7,423 nt of DNA from an uncultured Collinsella sp. (GTDB lineage: Bacteria; Actinomycetota; Coriobacteriia; Coriobacteriales; Coriobacteriaceae), in contig CAAENI010000103.1 in assembly GCA_900757285.1 (NCBI GenBank), positions 1 through 7,423 of the forward strand, in the 5' to 3' direction. Below the pieces are notes generated by a model. That model had not been told where the DNA came from, did not search any database, and worked only from the letters and a program-made list of their open reading frames with translations. Positions 1 to 5,461 of this stretch are shown here, piece by piece. Position 1 is the first letter of the stretch. The number at the start of each line of letters is the position of its first letter. The position numbers and the translations under genes were made by a program.

Positions 1-686
1 ACGGCGTCGGCTTCGCCCTCGATCACGCCCTCGGCAAAATGCTCGAGCGTGCCCACGCCGCCGCTCGCGATGACGGGAATTGGCACCGCGCGCGCCACGG
101 CGCGGGTGAGTGCCAGGTCGAAGCCAGCCTTGGTGCCGTCGCGATCCATGCTGGTGAGCAAGATCTCACCGGCGCCGCGACGAGCCGCTTCCTCGGCCCA
201 CGCCACCGCATCGATACCCGTGGCGTTGCGACCGCCCGCCGTGAAGACCTCCCACTTGTCGGCATCCGGCTGACCGGGCAGGCCCACGCGCTTGGCATCA
301 ATCGCCACGACCACGGCCTGGCTGCCAAACGCCGCGGCGGCCTGGCTGATCAACGACGGATCGCGCACGGCGGCAGAGTTAAGCGACACCTTGTCGGCAC
401 CGGCGGCAACCATGGTTCGCATGCCCGCCAAGTCGCGGAAACCGCCGCCCACGGTATAGGGAATAGCGAGCTCCTCGGCCGCGTGCGCCGCCATCTCGAT
501 GGTCGTCGCGCGGTTGTCGCTCGTCGCGGTAATGTCCAGGAAGACGACCTCGTCTGCACCCTCGCGGTCGTAGGCGCGCGCCAGCTCCACCGGGTCGCCA
601 GCATCGCGCAGGCTCACAAAGTTGACGCCCTTGACCACGCGGCCGTCCTTAACATCCAGACAGGGAATCACGCGTTTGGCAAGCAT
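1..686 (-). CDS. hisF: Imidazole glycerol phosphate synthase cyclase subunit HisF (3' end cut off by window edge)
   Basis: HisF is the (beta/alpha)8-barrel cyclase/synthase half of IGP synthase. It takes ammonia from HisH and converts PRFAR to imidazole glycerol phosphate plus AICAR in the cytoplasm. The sequence opens with MLAKRVIPCLDVKDGRVVKG, the classic HisF start, and places Asp11 and Asp130 (in VVVAIDAKR) exactly at the two catalytic positions known for the family. Other hallmarks are the half-barrel phosphate-binding segments TVGGGFRD (about residues 78-85) and IASGGVGTLEHF (206-217), and LLTSMDRDGTKAGFD (176-190). Only 228 codons lie in the window. Family members are about 250-260 residues, so roughly 25-30 C-terminal residues are missing to the left; this is not a truncation of the gene itself. 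The ATG sits 3 bases after the hisA stop, and its AAGGAG ribosome binding site lies inside the end of hisA, so translation is probably coupled. Confidence 0.97.
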   Translation of the reverse strand, partial: MLAKRVIPCLDVKDGRVVKGVNFVSLRDAGDPVELARAYDREGADEVVFLDITATSDNRATTIEMAAHAAEELAIPYTVGGGFRDLAGMRTMVAAGADKVSLNSAAVRDPSLISQAAAAFGSQAVVVAIDAKRVGLPGQPDADKWEVFTAGGRNATGIDAVAWAEEAARRGAGEILLTSMDRDGTKAGFDLALTRAVARAVPIPVIASGGVGTLEHFAEGVIEGEADA

Positions 687-689
687 GGG

Positions 690-1433
690 CTACTCCTTCC
701 CTCGGGCGGCGGCCAACGCCTGGGCCAGCGTAAAGTTGCCCTCGTAGAGCGCACGACCGGTAATGGCACCCTCGATGGCATCCTCGCCCGCCGCGGCCAG
801 TGCGCGGATATCGTCGAGCGTCGAGATGCCGCCCGAAGCCACGACGGGAAAGCCCGCGACCTCGGCCACATGGCGATACGCCGCCACGTCGATGCCCGTC
901 TGCATGCCATCGCGCGCGATGTCGGTATACACCAGATGCTTAAAGCCCAGCTCGGTGAGCTGCGCCACGGCGTCGTCGAGCGCCACACCCGCGCCGTCGC
1001 GCCAACCATTCACCTTGACCTGGCCGTCACGGGCGGCAATGTCTGCCACCAGTAACTCGCCAAAGCCTTGGGCCGCCACCTCGGCAAAACCCGGCTCAGT
1101 CACCAGCACGGTGCCCAGTGCGATGCGACGCGCGCCGTAGCCGGCCAGCTCGTCGATGCGCGCGAGCGAGCGAACGCCGCCGCCCACGTCCACGGACAGG
1201 CCGTCGACGCTGCAGATGGCCTTAATCGCCGCCGAGTTGGCAGCGCACGCGTCCTCGTCCTCGCCAAAGGCAGCGGACAGGTCGACGACATGCACCCAGC
1301 TCGCGCCCTGCTCGGCAAACGAGCGGGCGACGGCCACGGGGTCGTCGGAATATACCTTGCAGCGGCTCCGGTCGCCGCACTCCAGGCGCACGACCTTGCC
1401 GCCGATCAAATCGATTGCAGGAAACAGGATCAT
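690..1433 (-). CDS. hisA: ProFAR isomerase HisA
   Basis: HisA is 1-(5-phosphoribosyl)-5-[(5-phosphoribosylamino)methylideneamino]imidazole-4-carboxamide isomerase. It performs the Amadori rearrangement of ProFAR to PRFAR, the substrate of HisHF. The 247-residue protein has normal length for this (beta/alpha)8 barrel. It starts MILFPAIDLIGGKVVRL, with the catalytic Asp at residue 8. The second catalytic Asp is Asp131 in LLVADIAARDG, followed by the VNGW segment. YTDIARDGMQTG (169-180) and VVASGGIS (197-204) are the conserved C-terminal half-barrel motifs. It belongs to HisA rather than the bifunctional PriA of many actinobacteria on overall look, but I cannot exclude PriA-like activity without an alignment. 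Its ATG overlaps the hisH stop in an ATGA arrangement, and a GAGGAGG ribosome binding site lies 7 bases upstream inside hisH. It is sandwiched between hisH and hisF, whose products use its product. Confidence 0.96.
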   Translation of the reverse strand: MILFPAIDLIGGKVVRLECGDRSRCKVYSDDPVAVARSFAEQGASWVHVVDLSAAFGEDEDACAANSAAIKAICSVDGLSVDVGGGVRSLARIDELAGYGARRIALGTVLVTEPGFAEVAAQGFGELLVADIAARDGQVKVNGWRDGAGVALDDAVAQLTELGFKHLVYTDIARDGMQTGIDVAAYRHVAEVAGFPVVASGGISTLDDIRALAAAGEDAIEGAITGRALYEGNFTLAQALAAARGKE

Positions 1434-2131
1434 CGGCCAACCTCCTCGACGATGTTGACGAAGTTCTTAAGGATGCGCTGACCAAGCGCGGAGGATTTCT
1501 CGGGATGGAACTGACAGCCCCACGCGTTGCCGTGACGCGCGATGCACGGGAAGCTCCGCGTGTAGTGCGTGCGCGCCAAAACATCAGCGGCATCGGCGTC
1601 GTCGGCCACCGCGTAGCTGTGGGTGAAGTACATGTTGGCACCCTCGGCAAAACCGGCGAGCAACGGATCGGCCGAACCGGCGGGCGTCATGTGCACCTGG
1701 TCCCAGCCCACGTGCGGGACCTTCAGACGGCTCGACTCCAGGTGCGTGCACGAGCCACGCATGATGCCCAGGCCATCGACCCAGGGACCACCGGCCTGCT
1801 CGGAGGCATCGTCGTCCGCGTCCGCGTCCTCGTTCGCAGGCACGCCCTCGTTGCCGCGCTCAAAAAACAGCTGAAGGCCCAGGCAGATGCCGAGCAGCGG
1901 AGTTCCGGCGGCAACGGCATCGAGCACGGCCGCCTCCTCGCCGCTCTGGCGCATAAAGGCGATCGCGTCATAGAACGCGCCCACGCCCGGAATGACCAGG
2001 CCGTCGGCGCGGCGGATTTGCTCCGGGTCGTCCGATGTACAGGCGGCGGCACCGGCGCGCGCAAGCCCGCGCACGACGCTCGACAAGTTGCCCTTGTGGT
2101 AGTCGACCACCACGATCTTCGGTTCGCCCAC
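1430..2131 (-). CDS. hisH: Imidazole glycerol phosphate synthase glutaminase subunit HisH, GTG start
   Basis: HisH is the class I glutamine amidotransferase that hydrolyses glutamine and channels ammonia into HisF. The triad is visible: nucleophile Cys83 in LLGICLGLQLF, and His209 and Glu211 in GCQFHPEKSS. The N-terminal strand IVVVDYHKGNLSSV and the oxyanion-strand segment VIPGVGAF (about 47-53) fit the family. I place the start at a GTG at 2129-2131, which has a GGAGGGG ribosome binding site and gives 233 residues beginning MGEPKIVVVDY. An in-frame GTG at 2182 would add 17 residues (SVPFVVVLDDEKW and so on), encoded partly by a palindrome and without family similarity, so I reject it. HisH is usually about 200 residues; the excess is an acidic, Ala/Asp-rich insert at about residues 97-116. 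The gene ends in a 4-base ATGA overlap with hisA. Confidence 0.95.
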   Translation of the reverse strand: MGEPKIVVVDYHKGNLSSVVRGLARAGAAACTSDDPEQIRRADGLVIPGVGAFYDAIAFMRQSGEEAAVLDAVAAGTPLLGICLGLQLFFERGNEGVPANEDADADDDASEQAGGPWVDGLGIMRGSCTHLESSRLKVPHVGWDQVHMTPAGSADPLLAGFAEGANMYFTHSYAVADDADAADVLARTHYTRSFPCIARHGNAWGCQFHPEKSSALGQRILKNFVNIVEEVGR

Positions 2132-2135
2132 GCGA

Positions 2136-2142
2136 CCCCTCC
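2136..2142 (-). promoter_or_regulatory. Ribosome binding site deciding the hisH start
   Basis: The minus strand reads GGAGGGG here, ending 4 bases (6 from the GGAGG core) before the GTG at 2131-2129. No comparable purine-rich site precedes the upstream in-frame GTG at 2182, so this site selects the shorter HisH. It lies about 15 bases downstream of a strong intergenic hairpin. Confidence 0.75.
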
Positions 2143-2157
2143 ACTTCTCATCATCCA

Positions 2158-2196
2158 AAACCACCACAAAGGGGACAGACACCTTCGTGGTGGTTT
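2158..2196 (-). repeat. 15-bp palindrome between hisB and hisH, REP-like
   Basis: The two 15-base arms lie at 2158-2172 (plus strand AAACCACCACAAAGG) and 2182-2196 (CCTTCGTGGTGGTTT). The 9-base loop on the plus strand is GGACAGACA. The single arm difference is a G-U wobble in minus-strand RNA but an A-C mismatch in plus-strand RNA, so the hairpin is fully paired only in the transcript of the his operon. It fills about half of the only sizeable gap in the dcbHAF part of the operon. The next bases are TTTTGG, of which three Ts are in the stem, so it is a poor rho-independent terminator. The combined GGGGACAGACACC core resembles dispersed palindromes that I recall from other bacterial genomes; this is from memory and not checked. 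Alternatives are an mRNA-stabilising or processing hairpin. Confidence 0.75.
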
Positions 2197-2211
2197 CTGC
2201 CTTTGCGGCGG

Positions 2212-2799
2212 TTACAGCGAGCCCTTGGTACTGGGGATGCCCTGCACGCGGGGATCGAGCTCGCAGGCGTGGCGCATCGTGCGGCCCACGGCCTTAAAGG
2301 CGGCCTCGATAATATGATGCGAGTTGCCGCCCGCCAGCTCACGCACGTGCAGCGTGAGCTTGGCATCGCGCGCAAAGGCATAGAAGAACTCGACGGCCAG
2401 TTCGGTATCGAAGCTGCCCACGCGCTCAGTCGGCACGGGCAGCTCGCAGTAGGCCTGCCCGCGGCCCGAGATATCCACGGCGGCCATCACGAGCGTCTCG
2501 TCCATGGCGATCGCCGCATCGGCAAAGCGCGTAATACCCGCCTTGTCGCCCAGAGCCTGGCAGAACGCCTCGCCCAGCACAATACCCGTGTCCTCGACGG
2601 TGTGATGCGCATCGACTTCCACATCGCCCACCGCGCGCACCGTCAGATCGAACAAACCATGGCGGCCAAAGGCGTTGAGCATGTGGTCGAAAAACGGTAC
2701 GCCGGTCGAGATATCGCACGTACCGGTTCCATCCAGGTCGAGCTTGACGACAATATCGGTCTCCCCCGTCTTACGGGTTACCTCGGCATAACGGCCCAT
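2212..2799 (-). CDS. hisB: Imidazoleglycerol-phosphate dehydratase HisB (monofunctional)
   Basis: HisB dehydrates imidazole glycerol phosphate to imidazole acetol phosphate, the substrate of HisC. The 195-residue length is that of the stand-alone dehydratase. The duplicated manganese-binding motifs are both present: HHTVED at 65-70 and NSHHIIEA at 159-166. An additional histidine (His39, in FFDHML) and the family N-terminal GTGxxDISTGVPFFDHML segment are also visible. The C-terminus HACELDPRVQGIPSTKGSL matches the usual RVPSTKGxL ending. There is no N-terminal HAD phosphatase domain as in the enterobacterial bifunctional HisB, so histidinol-phosphate phosphatase must come from another gene. 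The ATG follows the hisC TAG with no spacer (TAGATG), and the AAGGAGGAG ribosome binding site is in the last codons of hisC, so translation is very probably coupled. Confidence 0.98.
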   Translation of the reverse strand: MGRYAEVTRKTGETDIVVKLDLDGTGTCDISTGVPFFDHMLNAFGRHGLFDLTVRAVGDVEVDAHHTVEDTGIVLGEAFCQALGDKAGITRFADAAIAMDETLVMAAVDISGRGQAYCELPVPTERVGSFDTELAVEFFYAFARDAKLTLHVRELAGGNSHHIIEAAFKAVGRTMRHACELDPRVQGIPSTKGSL

Positions 2800-3915
2800 C
2801 TACATCTCCTCCTTCACCAGCGCGGCAAACGCAGCCAGCACCTCGTCGTTTTCCCGCGGCGTACCCACGGTAATGCGTAGGCAGTCCGCGAGGCCCGGCG
2901 CATAGCTAAAGTCGCGCACCAAAATCGAATACTCGTCGCGCAGACGCTCGCGCACGCGCGTGGCATGCGGCGTGCGTACGAGCACAAAGTTCGCCGCGCT
3001 CGGCCACGCCTCCACGGGCAGACCCTCGGCAGCCATCGCGCGCAGAGAGGCCAGCTCGCGCTCGCGCTCGGATGCGACCTGTGCCACCACGGGCGCGTAC
3101 GCATCGCGGGCACGCACGCAGGCAAGCGCGGCCGCCTGGCTCAACACGTTGACCGAATAGATTTGGCGAATCGCCGCGAACACCTCGATAACCTCGGGCG
3201 CCGCGATCACGTAACCCAGACGCGTACCGGCGGCGCCAAACGCCTTGGACAGCGTGTGCAGAATCACCAGGTTGGGATGCTCGGCGATAAGCCCCTGCGC
3301 CGTGGTGGCCGCGCCAAACGAATCGTCGGCAAACTCAACATAGGCCTCGTCGACCATGACCATGCCGGGACACGCATCGCACAGCGCCGCGACAAAGTCG
3401 AGCGGAGCCACGTCGCCCGTGGGATTGTTGGGCGAGGTCACGATGGCGAGGTTGCACTCCGGCGCCGCCGCGAGCACGGCGGTCTGGTCGAGCTCAAAGG
3501 TCGCCGGGTCGCGCCACACGTCGCGCACCTCGGTCTGGCACAGCGACGCAAAGAAGGCGTACTCGCTAAAGCACGGCGGGCAGTTGAGCAGGGTCCGCCC
3601 CGTGCCGCCAAACGCCAGCAGGTAGTTATAGAGCAGCTCGTCGCCGCCGTTGCCCACGCAGATGCTCTCGCGCGCCACGCCATGCCAAGCGGCCAGCTCG
3701 TCGCGCAGGTCGTTGGGCATGGGATCGGGATAGCGATTGAGCGGCGTGGCGGCGAGCGCCGCATCGATCGCCTCGCGCACGCCGGCCGGCACGGGATAGG
3801 TGTTCTCGTTGGCCGAAAGGTTGATGCGCGTGGGCGTAAAGTTGGGATCGTAGGGCTCAATACCGGCCAAGTAGGGCTGGACGAGCTCCTTCATGCGGGG
3901 CGTCAGCTCGGCCAT
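2800..3915 (-). CDS. hisC: Histidinol-phosphate aminotransferase HisC
   Basis: HisC is a PLP-dependent fold-type I aminotransferase that transfers an amino group from glutamate to imidazole acetol phosphate, giving L-histidinol phosphate. Visible hallmarks are the substrate-side segment INLSANENTYP (31-41), the PLP phosphate-cup region VGNGGDELL (87-95), SPNNPTG (161-167, Asn164), VDEAYVEF (188-195, Asp189 and Tyr192), the Schiff-base Lys224 in TLSKAFGAAGTRLGY, and the carboxylate-binding Arg347 in CLRITVG. The 371-residue length is typical. I start at the ATG at 3913-3915, which gives MAELTPRMKELVQPYL and has a GGGGAGG ribosome binding site 6 bases upstream. Longer in-frame starts (at 3948 and 4017) would add Arg-rich sequence that is only the hisD tail read in another frame. 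The start is 1 base after the hisD stop, and the stop abuts the hisB ATG. Confidence 0.97.
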   Translation of the reverse strand: MAELTPRMKELVQPYLAGIEPYDPNFTPTRINLSANENTYPVPAGVREAIDAALAATPLNRYPDPMPNDLRDELAAWHGVARESICVGNGGDELLYNYLLAFGGTGRTLLNCPPCFSEYAFFASLCQTEVRDVWRDPATFELDQTAVLAAAPECNLAIVTSPNNPTGDVAPLDFVAALCDACPGMVMVDEAYVEFADDSFGAATTAQGLIAEHPNLVILHTLSKAFGAAGTRLGYVIAAPEVIEVFAAIRQIYSVNVLSQAAALACVRARDAYAPVVAQVASERERELASLRAMAAEGLPVEAWPSAANFVLVRTPHATRVRERLRDEYSILVRDFSYAPGLADCLRITVGTPRENDEVLAAFAALVKEEM

Positions 3916-3916
3916 A

Positions 3917-5356
3917 TTAGGCCTCCCCGCCGGTCGCACCGGCGCCATCCGCGCCCGCAGCCGCCGCCAGGTCCACGCCCTCGGCAACCGTCGCCACGGC
4001 GTCTCCTGGCCAGGCAACCTTGGTCAGGTCGGCCGCGGCCAGCGACTCGGCACTCACGGCATCCTCGCCCTGCTCCAGCACGCGACGACGTAGGGCGGCC
4101 GAAAGCGCGTGTGCCCACAGCCCCTCGGCCTCGGCTAAACGCTGCGTAGCGGGAGCATCGGAGAGCAGGCCCTCGGGCGTATAGCAAATGACGCTCGAGC
4201 GCTTAACGAACTCTTCCACCGAAAGCGGGTTGGAGAACATGGCCGTGCCGCCGGTCGGCAGCGTGTGGTTGGGGCCGGCGACGTAATCGCCGAGCGGCTC
4301 GGAGCTCCAAGCGCCCACAAAGATGGCGCCGGCGTTGCGAATGCCACCGAGCAGGCCCATCGCATCCTTGCAGTGCAGCTCCAGGTGCTCGGGCGCCACG
4401 GTGTTCACGGCCTCGACGGCGGCAGCCATGTCGGCGGCCACCACGATGGTGCCTTCGTTATCGAGCGAGGCGCGCGTGATCTCGGCGCGCGGGGACTGCG
4501 CCACCAGGATGTCGATACCTGCCTCGACCTCGCGCGCAAACTGTTCGTCGCAGGTTACCAGATAGCAGGCTGCCAGCGGATCGTGCTCGGCCTGCGCCAT
4601 CAAGTCGGCCGCGACCACCATAGGCTTGGCCGAGGCATCGGCCAGCACGCAGACCTCGGAGGGACCGGCGACCATGTCGATGCCCACGTCGCCCGAGACA
4701 ATCTGCTTGGCGGCGGCAACAAAGGCGTTGCCCGGGCCGGTAATTTTGTCGACGCGCGGAATGGTCTCGGTGCCGTACGCCAGCGCGGCCACGGCCTGGG
4801 CGCCGCCCACCATATAGATTTCGTCCACTCCGCCGAGCTTTGCCGCGGCGAGCGTGTAGGGGCTGATAAGGCCGGCTTTTTGCGGCGGGGTCACCATAAC
4901 CACGCGCTTGACGCCGGCGACCTTGGCGGGAATGGCATTCATGAGCACGGTGGAGGGATACTGCGCGCGACCGCCCGGCACGTAGATGCCGGCCGCCGCG
5001 AGCGGGGTCACCTTAACGCCGAGCATCGTGCCGTCCGCACGCGTGGTAAACCAGCTCTGCTCGACCTCGCGCTGGTGGAATTCACGAATCTGACGCGCGG
5101 CCTTCTCGAGCGCGGCGACAAAGACAGGGTCGAGGCCTTCGAGCGCGGCATCGATCTGCTCCTGCGGCAGACGGAAGCTCTGCAGCTCGACACCGTCAAA
5201 ACGCTGACAGTAATCGCGCACCGCGGCATCGCCGTTGGCGCGCACGTTGGCCACGATATCGCGGGCGGCGTCGACGATGTTTTGCGGCAGCACACCCTTG
5301 CGGTTGAGCTGGTTGGTAACGAGGCGCTCACCGGGAACAAGCTTGATGGTCTTCAT
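3917..5356 (-). CDS. hisD: Histidinol dehydrogenase HisD with Ala/Gly-rich C-terminal tail
   Basis: HisD is the zinc-dependent NAD+ enzyme that oxidises L-histidinol through histidinal to L-histidine, the last two steps of the pathway. Family motifs appear in order: AGIYVPGGRAQYPSTVLMN (122-140), GPGNAFVAAAKQIV (207-220), MVAGPSEVCVLAD (228-240), QAEHDP (255-260), NTVAPEHLEL (318-327) and GDYVAGPNHTLPTGGTA (356-372). Likely zinc ligands are Gln255, His258, Asp357 and His416 (in GLWAHALSAALR). Glu323-His324 are the general acid/base pair by family equivalence. The conserved fold ends near residue 430, about the usual family length. The remaining 50 residues to 479 are an Ala/Gly/Asp-rich tail of low complexity with no recognisable motif, probably disordered. 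The start MKTIKLVPGERL has a modest GGGGA ribosome binding site 7 bases upstream. It is separated from hisZG by 105 bases and from hisC by one base. Confidence 0.97.
   Translation of the reverse strand: MKTIKLVPGERLVTNQLNRKGVLPQNIVDAARDIVANVRANGDAAVRDYCQRFDGVELQSFRLPQEQIDAALEGLDPVFVAALEKAARQIREFHQREVEQSWFTTRADGTMLGVKVTPLAAAGIYVPGGRAQYPSTVLMNAIPAKVAGVKRVVMVTPPQKAGLISPYTLAAAKLGGVDEIYMVGGAQAVAALAYGTETIPRVDKITGPGNAFVAAAKQIVSGDVGIDMVAGPSEVCVLADASAKPMVVAADLMAQAEHDPLAACYLVTCDEQFAREVEAGIDILVAQSPRAEITRASLDNEGTIVVAADMAAAVEAVNTVAPEHLELHCKDAMGLLGGIRNAGAIFVGAWSSEPLGDYVAGPNHTLPTGGTAMFSNPLSVEEFVKRSSVICYTPEGLLSDAPATQRLAEAEGLWAHALSAALRRRVLEQGEDAVSAESLAAADLTKVAWPGDAVATVAEGVDLAAAAGADGAGATGGEA
3922..3928 (-). 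promoter_or_regulatory. Ribosome binding site deciding the hisC start
   Basis: The minus strand reads GGGGAGG here, 6 bases before the ATG at 3915-3913 and embedded in the last codons of hisD (the stop is TAA at 3919-3917). This spacing supports the 371-residue HisC over longer in-frame versions that would overlap hisD by up to about 100 bases. Confidence 0.75.
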
Positions 5357-5461
5357 ATCGGTATCCCCTATCGGTCGAGGTTGTGTTCGAAAAACGAGAG
5401 GCCGGGCGGCGGCGCCAATCGGCCCGCAGCCCGTACGTTGGGGCGCCCGTGCGCGCTCGCG
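5357..5461 (-). other. hisZG-hisD intergenic region with GC-rich hairpin and T-run
   Basis: This 105-base gap contrasts with the near-zero spacing downstream. The minus strand can form a hairpin from 5433 down to 5403: CGGGC/GCCCG (5 bp), a 1x1 mismatch, GCGG/CCGC (4 bp), then a single-base bulge and an inner GCC-GATT-GGC. Eight bases later there is a run of five Ts (5394-5390). The distance is long for a canonical rho-independent terminator, so partial termination, a processing site or an mRNA-stability element are all possible. No convincing -10/-35 pair for an internal promoter is visible. The weak GGGGA ribosome binding site of hisD follows. Confidence 0.5.

Noticed and set aside
39..1055. 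Plus-strand open frame opposite hisF and hisA
   Set aside because: It is antisense to hisF and hisA, which are confirmed by catalytic residues. It has no credible ribosome binding site or domain.
1415..2317. Plus-strand open frame across hisH and the intergenic palindrome
   Set aside because: It is antisense to hisH. Its continuity through the intergenic gap comes from lack of stop codons in GC-rich sequence.
3916..4017. Upstream in-frame ATG starts for hisC
   Set aside because: They would add Arg/Trp-rich residues unlike any HisC N-terminus and overlap hisD. The ATG at 3915 has a GGGGAGG site at good spacing.
2965..4149. Plus-strand open frame (394 codons) opposite hisC and the hisD tail
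   Set aside because: It is antisense to hisC, is Arg/His-rich with no motif and ends in a Pro/Arg repeat tract that mirrors the Ala/Gly-rich HisD tail.
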